A program made the translations under genes and the position numbers. A stretch of DNA of 64,000 nt from Dactylococcopsis salina PCC 8305. Its GTDB lineage: Bacteria; Cyanobacteriota; Cyanobacteriia; Cyanobacteriales; Rubidibacteraceae. Location of the stretch: assembly GCF_000317615.1 (NCBI RefSeq), contig NC_019780.1:124001-188000 (forward strand), in the 5' to 3' direction. Below, one piece after another: positions 1 through 8,939 of the stretch. The first letter of the stretch is position 1, and the number at the start of each line of letters is the position of its first letter. The notes under the pieces were generated by a model. That model saw nothing but the letters and a program-made list of their open reading frames with translations. It searched no databases and had not been told where the DNA came from.

Positions 1-1
1 T

Positions 2-850
2 TCTGTCACCAAAGTAGAACCAGAAGAAGATAGCAGTGTTGCCAGTGCGCCTTTACTCACAGTACAAAATTTACAAGTAGGGTTTCCTTTACGAGGAATT
101 TTTGGGCAAGCGAAACGATATTTTATGGCAGTGAATGGGGTTTCTTTTACGGTGTATCGTGGGGAAACCTTGGGGCTAGTTGGCGAGTCGGGTTGTGGTA
201 AATCAACTTTGGCACGAACGATTTTAAGATTGATTTCTCCCCGACAAGGACAGATATTTTTTAATGGGGAAAATATCACCCATTGGCAAGGAAAACAATT
301 GCGTCGTCTGCGTCGTCAGATGCAAATTGTGTTTCAAAATCCCTATAATTCTCTTAATCCTCGTCTCACCATTGGTAAAACCATTCTCGAACCTTTAACC
401 ATTCATAAGCGATATAAAACCACTCGTCAACGTAAAGAAAGAGTGGTGTATCTTTTAGAAAGAGTGGGATTAAGTGCCAAAGATATAAATCGCTATCCCC
501 ATGAGTTTTCAGGAGGACAACGCCAGCGCATTTGTATTGCTCGCGCTTTGGCTTTAAATCCTCAGTTTATTTTATGTGATGAGTCGGTTTCGGCGTTGGA
601 TGTTTCTGTCCAAGCACAAGTTTTAAATCTGTTGAAGGAGTTACAAAAAGAGTTTGGGTTAACTTATATTTTTATTTCCCATGATTTGAGCGTGGTGAAA
701 TTTATCAGCGATCGAGTTATGGTAATGAATCAAGGTAAAATTGAAGAAATAGACAGTGCTGAAAGCATTTATCAAACGCCAAAAACTGCTTATACTCGCC
801 AGCTAATTGATGCCATTCCTACCATTGAAAAACAATTTTCCTTAAGATAG
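2..850 (+). CDS. Oligopeptide/dipeptide ABC transporter ATP-binding protein (5' partial)
   Basis: Cytoplasmic ATPase that would power an oligopeptide/dipeptide-type importer. The frame stays open to the left edge of the window, so the N-terminus is missing; the ATG at 125 is internal, because the residues before it already look like the start of an ABC domain (LLTVQNLQVGF). Walker A (GESGCGKST), the signature (FSGGQRQR), Walker B (FILCDES) and the H-loop (FISHDLS) are all present. The C-terminal YQTPKTAYTRQLIDAIP segment is typical of the OppF/DppF class. The acidic stretch before the domain (VEPEEDSS) could be the linker of a fused two-ATPase protein, which cannot be decided from this window. 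No permease lies downstream. Confidence 0.88.
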   Translation, partial: SVTKVEPEEDSSVASAPLLTVQNLQVGFPLRGIFGQAKRYFMAVNGVSFTVYRGETLGLVGESGCGKSTLARTILRLISPRQGQIFFNGENITHWQGKQLRRLRRQMQIVFQNPYNSLNPRLTIGKTILEPLTIHKRYKTTRQRKERVVYLLERVGLSAKDINRYPHEFSGGQRQRICIARALALNPQFILCDESVSALDVSVQAQVLNLLKELQKEFGLTYIFISHDLSVVKFISDRVMVMNQGKIEEIDSAESIYQTPKTAYTRQLIDAIPTIEKQFSLR

Positions 851-1055
851 GATAATCCCCCCTAACCCCCCGATGATTGGGGGGAATCAGATAAAAAGTA
901 GAATCAGATAAAAAGTAGGTTGGGTGGAGCGAAGCGAAACCCAACACCAATTATAAGAATGAATTGTGAATTAATCCCCCCTAACCCCCCTTTGAAAGGG
1001 GGGAATCAGATAAAACCTGATCTAATACCATTTTCAAGGGGGGATATAATTTAAT
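851..1055. repeat. Intergenic cluster of type A and type B palindromic repeats
   Basis: Between the ABC ATPase and the DUF3493 gene are two type B units (CCCCCCTAACCCCCC with a GGGGGG arm) and one type A unit (GGTTGGGT ... AAACCCAAC), plus a lone GGGGGG half arm near 1035. The first B unit directly follows the ATPase stop and could form a hairpin there. No coding potential is seen. Confidence 0.75.
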
Positions 1056-1090
1056 CCGATTTTTTGATAATAGTGTAATGATTATTTCTT

Positions 1091-1363
1091 ATGACTAATT
1101 CTCCGAAACCTCCAGGCAAGAAGTTCTCCACCGAAAAATATAAACGATTACAAGCCGAAGCAAATGCTCCCTATCGGGGGCTACGAAAAACGATTTATGT
1201 TGTGTTTGCGGCTTCAGGGTTAATGGGGGCGTTTGTGATGCTCTCAAAATTAGCTGCCGGAACTAACATTGGAGAAACGTTACCAAATCTTGGGTTACAA
1301 GTGGGAATTGTAGCGTTGATGGTGTGGCTGTTTCGTTTAGATCAAGATAAAAAGGAGAAATAG
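1091..1363 (+). CDS. DUF3493 family small membrane protein (LPA1-like)
   Basis: A 90-residue protein with a basic, hydrophilic N-terminus and two hydrophobic segments at about 33-53 and 66-82. It resembles the DUF3493 domain of cyanobacteria and plants, whose plant members are linked to photosystem II accumulation; that link is family knowledge, not shown here. It ends three bases before the gamma-carbonic anhydrase-like gene and is probably co-transcribed with it and with the permease that follows. Confidence 0.75.
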   Translation: MTNSPKPPGKKFSTEKYKRLQAEANAPYRGLRKTIYVVFAASGLMGAFVMLSKLAAGTNIGETLPNLGLQVGIVALMVWLFRLDQDKKEK

Positions 1364-1366
1364 ACT

Positions 1367-1900
1367 ATGACAGGGGTTTGGTCGTCTCCAGATTTGTCTT
1401 TAGCCGCTTTTATTGCTCCCAATGCAACAGTGATGGGGGATGTTGTCCTGAAAACAGGGGCGAATGTTTGGTATAGTGCCGTTGTGCGAGGAGATGTGGA
1501 ACGGATTACGATCGGCGCTCACAGCAATGTTCAAGATGGAGCAGTATTACATGGTGATCCAGGTGAACCGACAATTTTAGAAGATTATGTCACCGTTGGA
1601 CATCGTGCTGTGATTCATTCGGCACACATCGAAGCAGGCTGTTTAATTGGAATTGGGGCTGTCGTCTTAAATGGGGTGCGAGTGGGTGCTGGTAGTATAA
1701 TTGGCGCAGGTTGTGTGGTGACAAAAGATGTCCCCGCTCGATCGTTAATGATGGGGATTCCCGCTAAAATGAAACGAGAGGTTTCCGAGACAGAAGTCCA
1801 AGAGTTGATTGAACACGCGAAACATTACGAGCAGTTGGCGTTAGTTCACGCGGGAAAAACGAATGATTTAGCAGCAACGATCAAAGCCTTTAAAAAATGA
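1367..1900 (+). CDS. Gamma-carbonic anhydrase family protein (left-handed beta helix)
   Basis: A 177-residue hexapeptide-repeat protein of the CamH/YrdA/PaaY type. Three histidines in the family's metal-site positions are visible: H62 (VLHGD), H79 (VGHRA) and H84 (VIHSA), with the 17- and 5-residue spacing of CamH-type proteins. The family includes metal-dependent carbonic anhydrases and related acyl-CoA thioesterases, so activity is unproven. It lacks the RuBisCO small-subunit-like repeats of CcmM, so it is not the carboxysomal protein. Its last four bases overlap the start of the permease gene (ATGA), indicating translational coupling. Confidence 0.85.
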   Translation: MTGVWSSPDLSLAAFIAPNATVMGDVVLKTGANVWYSAVVRGDVERITIGAHSNVQDGAVLHGDPGEPTILEDYVTVGHRAVIHSAHIEAGCLIGIGAVVLNGVRVGAGSIIGAGCVVTKDVPARSLMMGIPAKMKREVSETEVQELIEHAKHYEQLALVHAGKTNDLAATIKAFKK

Positions 1901-2688
1901 TTCTTTTAAACAATCTCCTTGCCATTTTCCGTCGAGAATTAAGTAGTTATTTCACCTCTCCACTTGCCTATTTAATCACCACTGTATTCTGGTTAATTTC
2001 TGGCTTTTTCTTCGTTTCCATTTTATTAGGACCCGAAGGAATCATTCAACAAGTCAGTCAACGAGAACAAATGGGTATTCCCGCCCCTCCCATTGATGTC
2101 GTTTATCAATTCATCAAATTTTATTTTGGTTTTTTGGGGTCACTGGTTTTATTTATCCTCCCTGCCCTCTCGATGGGATTATACACCGAAGAAAGGAAGC
2201 GAGGAACATTAGAACTTCTCGCCACTTCTCCCCTTACAAATTGGGTCATTGCATTAGGAAAACTCTTAGGAGTGATCACGTTTTTCACCGTGATGATCAT
2301 CCCCATTTTGGGCTATGAAATCTATATTTTTAATGCTGCTAGTCCCCCTGTTCCTCCTGCTGTTCCTTTACTCGCCCATGGGGCTTTAATTTTATTAGCT
2401 GCTGCCATCCTGTCTCTAGGAATGTTTATCTCTTCTTTAACAGATAGTACAATTTTTGCCGCGATTATTACTTTTGCTTTGGTCTTATTTTTATGGGTAA
2501 CTGATCTAATCGCCAACCGCGTTACAGGAGTCTGGGGAGAAATCTTAGAACATATTTCTTTGATTTCTAATTATGACATTTTAGTACAAGGAATTTTAGA
2601 TACAAATAGCCTTGTTGTTTTTGCCAGTTATATTTTACTGGGTTTATTTCTAACGGCACAATCCATTGAACTGTTACGAGGGAATTAG
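1897..2688 (+). CDS. ABC-2 type transporter permease (GldF-like)
   Basis: A 263-residue integral membrane protein with about six hydrophobic segments. The N-terminal FRRELSSYFTSPLAYLITTVFW and the central YTEERKRGTLELLATSPL match the ABC-2 permease subfamily that includes gliding-motility GldF. The start overlaps the upstream gene by four bases. No ATPase gene for it is visible; the ABC ATPase at the left edge belongs to a different importer class. The partner is probably encoded elsewhere, and the exported substrate is unknown. Confidence 0.85.
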   Translation: MILLNNLLAIFRRELSSYFTSPLAYLITTVFWLISGFFFVSILLGPEGIIQQVSQREQMGIPAPPIDVVYQFIKFYFGFLGSLVLFILPALSMGLYTEERKRGTLELLATSPLTNWVIALGKLLGVITFFTVMIIPILGYEIYIFNAASPPVPPAVPLLAHGALILLAAAILSLGMFISSLTDSTIFAAIITFALVLFLWVTDLIANRVTGVWGEILEHISLISNYDILVQGILDTNSLVVFASYILLGLFLTAQSIELLRGN

Positions 2689-2695
2689 TAAGTTT

Positions 2696-2718
2696 CCCCC
2701 CTGGCGAAGGTAGGGGGG
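2696..2718. terminator. Type B palindrome between convergent genes, possible bidirectional terminator
   Basis: CCCCCCT, a short loop and AGGGGGG form a strong hairpin between the permease (plus) and ctaE (minus). No long T-tract follows on either strand, so a terminator role is inferred from position. Confidence 0.45.
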
Positions 2719-2727
2719 ATTAAAAGA

Positions 2728-3342
2728 TTACAACAAATAAACTAAACCGAATAGAATCACCCAAACTACATCAACAAAATGCCAGTAAAGTTCGGCAGCT
2801 TCTACCCCAAAATGTTCTTCGCTGGTATAGTGATTTTTGCGCGTCGATCGTTGCAAAACAAATAAAATCAATAATAATCCTACCGTCACGTGCAACCCGT
2901 GAAACCCAGTGAGAACATAGAAACAACTGGTAAATAAATTCGTCGTTAAACCAAACTCCAGATTACTATACTCATAAAGTTGTCCGCCGAGGAAAATTGC
3001 GCCCATTAAAGCAGTTAAGCCGAACCAAAACTGTAACCCAGATACATCATTCTTTTTAATGGCACTTTGTCCTCTGTGCATCACAAAGCTACTAGAAATC
3101 AGAATAATCGAGTTAATACCAGGTAGCAATAACTCTAACTCTGGCGTTCCTTTTGGCGGCCATTCAGGAATAACAGAAGCATAAATGAGATAAGCGGCAA
3201 ATAATCCCAAAAAAATCATGCTTTCTGCAATCAAGAAAAGAACCACGCCAAACATCCGTAAATCAGGATGTTCTTCATGGTCAGTATTGACGCTTTCTGT
3301 GTAATTAAGTGCTTGTGACTGATCAACTGTTGAACCTTGCAT
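2728..3342 (-). CDS. ctaE: Cytochrome c oxidase subunit III
   Basis: A 204-residue subunit III of the thylakoid/plasma-membrane aa3-type oxidase, with about five transmembrane segments. Characteristic stretches are FLIAESMIFLGLFAAYLIY near residue 35 and the TGFHGLHVTVGLLL and YWHFVDVVWVILF motifs toward the end. Subunit III stabilises the catalytic core and is short in this group (about 200 residues). It is the third gene of ctaC-ctaD-ctaE, but a 230-bp spacer full of type A repeats separates it from ctaD. Confidence 0.95.
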   Translation of the reverse strand: MQGSTVDQSQALNYTESVNTDHEEHPDLRMFGVVLFLIAESMIFLGLFAAYLIYASVIPEWPPKGTPELELLLPGINSIILISSSFVMHRGQSAIKKNDVSGLQFWFGLTALMGAIFLGGQLYEYSNLEFGLTTNLFTSCFYVLTGFHGLHVTVGLLLILFVLQRSTRKNHYTSEEHFGVEAAELYWHFVDVVWVILFGLVYLL

Positions 3343-3364
3343 TAATCTTTTTACCTCAAAATAT

Positions 3365-3572
3365 ATGAATGTTTAGTACATCGTCGGTGGTGTTGGGTTT
3401 CTTCCGAAAGATCGTAGGTTGGGTGAAACGAAGTGTAACCCAACGCAATTGGTGGTGTTGGGTTTCGTAGCCTCCACCCAACCTACAAACTGCTTGATGT
3501 TGGGTTTCGTAAACTCCACCCAACCTACAAACTGTTTGATGTTGGGTTTCGTAAACGCCACCCAACCTACCA
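3365..3572. repeat. Type A palindromic repeats (four copies) between ctaD and ctaE
   Basis: Four imperfect copies of GTTGGGT(T)...ACCCAACCTAC fill the spacer, with a period of about 58 bases in the last three copies. The arms are complementary, so the leader between the two oxidase genes could fold into serial hairpins. Reading frames across it are products of the repeats and are not credible genes. Confidence 0.8.
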
Positions 3573-3576
3573 ACTA

Positions 3577-5244
3577 CTAACTCATGTCTGCTTTGACTTC
3601 CGACAATAATTCTTGTACCGATCGTTCGTCCTCTTCTGAGACATCAATCCCATAGTCATAGGGACCTGACCATAAGACTGGTTCTTCCTCAAAGTTTTCA
3701 ATGATGGGAGGAGAACTGGTTTGCCATTCTAAAGTCAAGGCTTTCCAAGGATTCGCCCCAGCTTCTTTCCCTTTAAATACTGACAAAATTAAATTCACAA
3801 TAAAGGGAAATGTGGAAACTGCCAAAATATATGACCCAGCCGTGCAAATCATATTCAGGAATTGATATTCGGGATCATAAATGGCAATGCGTCGGTTCAT
3901 TCCTTGTAATCCTAACTGGTGCATCGGAAGGAAGGTCAGATTTAAACCAACAAAGGTAAGTCCAAAATGGATTTTTCCCCAGGTTTCATTGAGGTATTTT
4001 CCAGTCATTTTCGGATACCAGTGATAAATCGCGGAAAATAGTCCTAACACGCTACCGCCAAAGAGAACATAGTGGAGGTGGGCAACAATGAAATAGGTGT
4101 CGTGAACGTGGATATCAAAGGGAACAGAGGCAATCATCACCCCACTTAAGCCCCCAATGAGGAACGCAGAAACAAATCCCATACCGAATAACATGGCGCT
4201 ATTGAGACGGATTTTTCCGCCCCAAATGGTGGCACACCAGCCAAAGACTTTAATTCCCGTGGGAACGGCGATGATCATGGTGGTTGCCATAAAGAACATC
4301 CGTAACCAGCCAGGTGTTCCACTGCTAAACATATGGTGGGCCCAGACGATTAAACCGAGGAAACTAATGGCAAGACTGGAAAATGCGATCGCGCGGTAGC
4401 CAAAAATCGGTTTACGGGAGTGAACGGGCAGAACTTCTGAAATTACTCCAAAAAACGGCAGAATCATAATATAAACTGCGGGATGGGAGTAAAACCAGAA
4501 CATATGTTGATAAACGATCGGATCACCGCCACCAGTGGGATTAAAAAAGGCAGTGCCAGCAATCAAATCAAAAGACAACAGAATCAAAGCCGCTGCTAAA
4601 ACGGGGGTACTGACTAAAACCATCGCCCCAGTTGCCAACATTGACCAGCAAAATAAGGGCATATCAAACAAACCCATTTCTGGCATCCGCATTTTGAGGA
4701 TGGTGGCAGCAAAGTTCATCGCCCCTAAAATCGAGGAAGTTCCTAAAATCAAAATGCTGAGAATCCAAATTTCTTCCCCAGCTTTTCCCGTCATCAAACT
4801 GAGGGGAGGATAAGAAGTCCAACCCGCTTGTGGGGCGCCGACAAAGAAACTCGCCATTAACAGTAAGCCACCTGGCGGAATCATCCAAAACGCCACCGCA
4901 TTCAGTTTCGGAAATGCCATATCCTTCGCGCCAATCATCAAAGGAATTAAATAGTTGGCAAAACCAGCCCCGGCGGGAACAATCCAGAGAAAAATCATCA
5001 CCGTACCATGAACGGTAAACAGTTGGTTATACACTTCTGGACTAACAAAGTCTGATTCGGGGGTTGCTAACTCGGTACGAACGGCGGCGGCTAATGCCCC
5101 CCCGATGAGATAGAAAATAAAGGAGGTGACGAGATATTGAATCCCGATCACTTTATGGTCGGTGCTGAAGGTGAAATAATCGGTCCAAGTTCGTTTTTCC
5201 TCAATGTGTTCTTTTGCTTGAGGAGTTGCTACGGGAGTGGTCAT
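3577..5244 (-). CDS. ctaD: Cytochrome c oxidase subunit I
   Basis: A 555-residue, 12-helix catalytic subunit carrying heme a and the heme a3-CuB centre. Visible ligand motifs are FTVHGTVMIFLW (heme a His), FYSHPAVYIMILP (CuB His with the cross-linked Tyr four residues on), the WAHHMFS di-histidine of CuB, and IVAHLHYVLFGG (heme a3 and heme a His). Length is normal for cyanobacterial CtaD. It lies 20 bp downstream of ctaC with the same orientation, so the two are co-transcribed. Confidence 0.97.
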   Translation of the reverse strand: MTTPVATPQAKEHIEEKRTWTDYFTFSTDHKVIGIQYLVTSFIFYLIGGALAAAVRTELATPESDFVSPEVYNQLFTVHGTVMIFLWIVPAGAGFANYLIPLMIGAKDMAFPKLNAVAFWMIPPGGLLLMASFFVGAPQAGWTSYPPLSLMTGKAGEEIWILSILILGTSSILGAMNFAATILKMRMPEMGLFDMPLFCWSMLATGAMVLVSTPVLAAALILLSFDLIAGTAFFNPTGGGDPIVYQHMFWFYSHPAVYIMILPFFGVISEVLPVHSRKPIFGYRAIAFSSLAISFLGLIVWAHHMFSSGTPGWLRMFFMATTMIIAVPTGIKVFGWCATIWGGKIRLNSAMLFGMGFVSAFLIGGLSGVMIASVPFDIHVHDTYFIVAHLHYVLFGGSVLGLFSAIYHWYPKMTGKYLNETWGKIHFGLTFVGLNLTFLPMHQLGLQGMNRRIAIYDPEYQFLNMICTAGSYILAVSTFPFIVNLILSVFKGKEAGANPWKALTLEWQTSSPPIIENFEEEPVLWSGPYDYGIDVSEEDERSVQELLSEVKADMS

Positions 5245-5264
5245 AAAATCAGTGTCTCTCTCGT

Positions 5265-6332
5265 TTAGTGAATATGTGCTTCTAGTTGCTCTAAAGTGTG
5301 ATCATTAACCCCAATTTTTTCGGCGTAGGGGGCTAATAAGGGATCACTGCTTCCAATGGCAACGGTATCGTCTAACGGCTGACTTTGGGCGACTTGTTGT
5401 TCTTTAATCCAAGTTTCGTACTCTTCTGGGCTTTCCACAATTAACTGAGTTTTCATCGCCCCATGGTAGGGACCGCATAACTCAGCACAGATGATGGGAT
5501 AAGTGCCGAGACGTTCTGGGGTAAAGCTGATTTTGCTTTCTCGACCAGGAACCGCATCTTGTTTAATCCGCAATTGAGGGACCCAGAAAGCATGAATGAC
5601 ATCACCTGCTTCGATGTTTAATTTCACAGGTTGCCCGATCGGGACGTGCAATTCTCCAGACACCACACCGCTATCAGGATAAGTAAATAAGAAGGCATAT
5701 TGAATCGCATTCACATCCACTGCTAAGGATTTGAGATTTTTCCCCTGATTACTGGGAGATTCTCCCAAACCCAGAGAAAGATAGTTGGAAGCTGATGCGA
5801 TTAAGCCTTGTAATCCTTGATTAGAATCGGTTTTTTCTGCAACTTGTTGCGGACCGAAATCCCTAGACGCGGCTGGGTTCAATCCTCCCATGCCGTTATA
5901 GACTTCAAAACTGTAAATGGAAAGAATCAAAACAATAACAGTGGGAATAGCAGTCCACACAATTTCGAGGGAAACATTCCCTTCCATGGGCGGCCCATCA
6001 CTATCGTCTCCTGGCTTTTGGCGAAAGCGAATCGCTGAATAAATTAATACCCCTTCGATGAGTAAAAATAACGCTGTGGCAATGGTCATCATTAGGCGAA
6101 AAATTCCATCCACTGCTTCGGCTTCAGGAGAAGCAGCGACGGGAAGTAAGCCGTTATCTTGACCGTACCAAAGACTGATGATGGCGACAAAGATCGCGAT
6201 CGAAATAATTGTAATTTTGTTAGCAGTAGTCACGGTTATTAACGCTGATTTCCTTGCGATTTCTAGTTTTTTAGAGGTTACTCCCAATAGTGACACATCT
6301 GCCGGAACTTGGGATTGGTTGAATAGGATCAT
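5265..6332 (-). CDS. ctaC: Cytochrome c oxidase subunit II
   Basis: Subunit II of the aa3 oxidase carries the CuA electron-entry site. The CuA ligand loop CAELCGPYHGAM lies around residues 279-290, after two transmembrane helices. The start is uncertain. The ATG at 6332 gives 355 residues, but an in-frame GTG at 6233 would give a protein beginning shortly before the first helix (TIISIAIFVAIISLWYGQ), which is the usual cyanobacterial N-terminus, preceded by a distant AAGGAAA. A 40-residue low-conservation segment near residues 165-205 (QVAEKTDSNQGLQG) is inserted before the cupredoxin domain. The gene diverges from ctaA. Confidence 0.95.
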   Translation of the reverse strand: MILFNQSQVPADVSLLGVTSKKLEIARKSALITVTTANKITIISIAIFVAIISLWYGQDNGLLPVAASPEAEAVDGIFRLMMTIATALFLLIEGVLIYSAIRFRQKPGDDSDGPPMEGNVSLEIVWTAIPTVIVLILSIYSFEVYNGMGGLNPAASRDFGPQQVAEKTDSNQGLQGLIASASNYLSLGLGESPSNQGKNLKSLAVDVNAIQYAFLFTYPDSGVVSGELHVPIGQPVKLNIEAGDVIHAFWVPQLRIKQDAVPGRESKISFTPERLGTYPIICAELCGPYHGAMKTQLIVESPEEYETWIKEQQVAQSQPLDDTVAIGSSDPLLAPYAEKIGVNDHTLEQLEAHIH

Positions 6333-6624
6333 CCCTCATCTACGTTAAAACAAACCATCAGAAAATTCAGGGAAAGGGCGAAAATTTCAACCTTTTTTTG
6401 TTTTTTCTTTGGGATCGCAACAATTTGAAACAATTATCCCGATCGAAATGTAAAGAAATATCAAAGACGACTCCCTTTAATCGGAAGAATATCTAAAACA
6501 ATGGAAATAAGTCTGTTCAATAATTACAGTAGTGATCGACGTGAAAAAATTACTTTTTTGTCAATGCTAAGTTAAAGGTGAGCGATTACTTAGGAATTAA
6601 TAAAGTTTTTATAATTTTGGGATT

Positions 6625-7548
6625 ATGACGGAATCAGTTATTTACCAGAAAAATCAGTCTTCCTCCGCACAATTTTCCGCTAAACAACGGGTAAGACGGT
6701 TAATTTGGAAAATTGCTCTGGCTACCTTTATTTTAATGGCGATCGGAAGCGCGACTCGTGTCATGGATGCGGGGTTAGCTTGTCCAGATTGGCCCCTGTG
6801 TTATGGTCAGTTTGTGCCGTCGCAGCAAATGAATTTACAGGTGTTTCTAGAGTGGTTTCACCGTCTGGATGCCGCAATCATTGGCTTAACGACGATCGGG
6901 TTGGTGGTTTTGTGTGTTTGGTATCATAAAGAACTGCCACGCTGGTTGCCTTGGACTGCTTTACTGGCTTTAATGCTGGTCATCGGTCAAGGGATGTTAG
7001 GGGCGCTGACGGTGACAGAGTTACTGCGTTTCGATATTGTTACCGCGCATTTAGGAACGGCTTTACTCTTTTTCTGTTTACTCATTGGGATGGGAACGGC
7101 TTTGCTTCCCTATGAAGGAACAACCACTGCGGAAAAATTGACTTGGTTGGGTGGGATGGCGGCGGCTTTGGTCTATTTACAAAGTTTGTTGGGAGGATTA
7201 ATTGCCTCTCGTTGGGCGGTACATCAGTGTTACACGGGTTTTGAGTTGTGTTCGGTGATGAATACTCACTTACTCGGAGTGATTCCTGCAACATTAGCCA
7301 CCTTAGCGGTGGTGATCTTTTCTTGGCGAACTCCCGCCCTTCATCCCGCACTTCGCAAACTGGCGAATGTGTCGGGAGGACTTCTTTTTCTCCAGATTTT
7401 GGTGGGGTTTGCAACGTTTCATCTTCATCTCCAAGTTGAACCCCTGACTGTGACTCATCAAGCAGTGGGGGCTGCCTTATTAGGAGGATTAGTCGCTTAT
7501 ACTGTTTTAGCAGTGCGCGATCGATCGATTCCTTCCTCTTCGGTTTAG
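6625..7548 (+). CDS. ctaA: Heme A synthase (COX15/CtaA family)
   Basis: A 307-residue membrane enzyme that oxidises heme O to heme A for the adjacent oxidase. Eight hydrophobic segments are visible. Conserved heme-ligand histidines occur in EWFHRLDA, VTAHLGTALLF, MNTHLLG and VTHQAVGAALL. The N-terminal motif GSATRVMDAGLACPDWPLCYGQ contains the family's DxGLxCPDWP signature. It starts 292 bp from ctaC in the opposite direction; I saw no assigned operator in that A/T-rich divergent spacer. The heme O synthase gene follows after a repeat array. Confidence 0.95.
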   Translation: MTESVIYQKNQSSSAQFSAKQRVRRLIWKIALATFILMAIGSATRVMDAGLACPDWPLCYGQFVPSQQMNLQVFLEWFHRLDAAIIGLTTIGLVVLCVWYHKELPRWLPWTALLALMLVIGQGMLGALTVTELLRFDIVTAHLGTALLFFCLLIGMGTALLPYEGTTTAEKLTWLGGMAAALVYLQSLLGGLIASRWAVHQCYTGFELCSVMNTHLLGVIPATLATLAVVIFSWRTPALHPALRKLANVSGGLLFLQILVGFATFHLHLQVEPLTVTHQAVGAALLGGLVAYTVLAVRDRSIPSSSV

Positions 7549-7552
7549 AATT

Positions 7553-7900
7553 GCCCCCTAACCCCCAATTCTGGGGGAATTGCCCCCTAACCCCCAATTC
7601 TGGGGGAATTGCCCCCTAGCCCCCAATTCTGGGGGGATTGCCCCCTAACCCCCAATTCTGGGGGGATTGCCCCCTAGCCCCCAATTCTGGGGGGATTGCC
7701 CCCTAACCCCCAATTCTGGGGGGATTGCCCCCTAACCCCCAATTCTGGGGGGATTGCCCCCTAACCCCCAATTCTGGGGGGATTGCCCCCTAGCCCCCAA
7801 TTCTGGGGGGATTGCCCCCTAGCCCCCAATTCTGGGGGGATTGCCCCCTAACCCCCAATTCTGGGGGGATTGCCCCCTAGCCCCCAATTCTGGGGGGATT
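7553..7900. repeat. Tandem array: 12 copies of a 29-bp type B palindrome
   Basis: Exactly twelve 29-bp units run head to tail from just after the ctaA stop. Each has the form GCCCCCTA(A/G)CCCCCAATTCTGGGGG(G/A)ATT. Variation is limited to A/G in the CTA(A/G)CC position and to GGGGGAATT versus GGGGGGATT in the first two units. Each unit contains complementary arms CCCCCAATT/CTGGGGG, so the array can fold into twelve consecutive hairpins between ctaA and ctaB. There are no unique spacers, so it is not a CRISPR array. Confidence 0.95.
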
Positions 7901-7944
7901 AACACAAGTTTTCTCATTCATTGTTGAATTTTTAAGGAATAAAT

Positions 7945-8895
7945 ATGACAGGGACCAGTCTTTCTCCCCGTAACGAAACCTTCTTACAGGTGATTCAAAG
8001 TTATTATCAACTTACCAAACCTCGCATTATTCCCTTACTCCTGATTACCACCGCAGCGGCGATGTGGTTAGCGGGAAACGGACAAGTTGACCCCCTGAAT
8101 GTGTTTATCACTCTCTTGGGGGGAACACTGGCGGCGGCTTCGGCACAAACCCTCAATTGTATCTATGACAAGGATATTGATTATGAGATGCAGCGCACTC
8201 GGAAACGTCCGATTCCTTCGGGGAGAGTACAACCACAACACGCTTTATTATTTGCGATCGCGTTGGCTGTGCTATCTTTTACTTTAATGGCTTGGTTTGT
8301 CAATGTTTTAAGTGCTTTACTCGCTCTTTCTGGTATTTTCGTCTATATGCTGGTTTATACACACTGGCTAAAACGTCATAGCACCCAAAATATTGTGATT
8401 GGTGGGGCTGCTGGAGCAATCCCTGCGTTAGTGGGTTGGTCTGCGGTAACAGGTGAGTTGAGTTGGACGGCGTGGTTTTTGTTTGCGATCGTGTTCTTCT
8501 GGACTCCTCCACATTTTTGGGCGTTAGCCATGATGATCTGTGATGATTATGCAGAAGTAAATGTCCCGATGTTACCCGTAATTAAAGGGCTGAAAAATAC
8601 CGCCGAACAGGTGTTTGCTTATACGTTGTTTGTTGTTCCTTTAAGTTTTGGTCTGATTTATCCTTTAGGTGAGTCGGGATGGATTTATGGTATATTTTCT
8701 GCGGTGCTAGGTGCGTTTTTTATTGCTAAGGCGTGGGACTTACGACAAGCACCAGAAGATAAAATGAAGGCGCGATCGATGTTTAAATATTCCATCCTTT
8801 ACATGATGCTGTTGTGTACGGGAATTGTCTTTGATAGTTTACCGTTTACTCGCCAAATCATTGCTTTAGTAACAGATACCATTACTCAAATTTAG
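7945..8895 (+). CDS. ctaB: Protoheme IX farnesyltransferase (heme O synthase)
   Basis: A 316-residue UbiA-family prenyltransferase that adds a farnesyl group to heme B to give heme O, the substrate of CtaA. The two Asp-rich substrate motifs are visible: NCIYDKDIDYEMQRTRKRP around residue 72 and CDDYAEVNVPMLP around residue 209. About eight to nine transmembrane segments are present. An AAGGA Shine-Dalgarno precedes the ATG. It is the second heme A gene next to the oxidase operon, a standard cyanobacterial arrangement. Confidence 0.95.
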   Translation: MTGTSLSPRNETFLQVIQSYYQLTKPRIIPLLLITTAAAMWLAGNGQVDPLNVFITLLGGTLAAASAQTLNCIYDKDIDYEMQRTRKRPIPSGRVQPQHALLFAIALAVLSFTLMAWFVNVLSALLALSGIFVYMLVYTHWLKRHSTQNIVIGGAAGAIPALVGWSAVTGELSWTAWFLFAIVFFWTPPHFWALAMMICDDYAEVNVPMLPVIKGLKNTAEQVFAYTLFVVPLSFGLIYPLGESGWIYGIFSAVLGAFFIAKAWDLRQAPEDKMKARSMFKYSILYMMLLCTGIVFDSLPFTRQIIALVTDTITQI

Positions 8896-8905
8896 TTTCA
8901 TTCTT

Positions 8906-8928
8906 CCCCCATTTTGGGGGACTTTTTA
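8906..8928 (+). terminator. Rho-independent terminator after ctaB
   Basis: CCCCC-ATTTT-GGGGG stem-loop followed by ACTTTTT, 11 bp after the ctaB stop. This is a type B palindrome with a T-tract and so is a good intrinsic terminator. Confidence 0.75.
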
Positions 8929-8939
8929 TGGAAATCTAA

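Noticed and set aside
7082..7597. 171-codon minus frame opposite the end of ctaA
   Set aside because: Antisense shadow of ctaA extended into the type B array; composition is Pro/Ser-rich with no recognisable domain.
7553..7900. CRISPR array candidate
   Set aside because: Units are contiguous without unique spacers, and the same palindrome is dispersed elsewhere; no cas genes are in the window.
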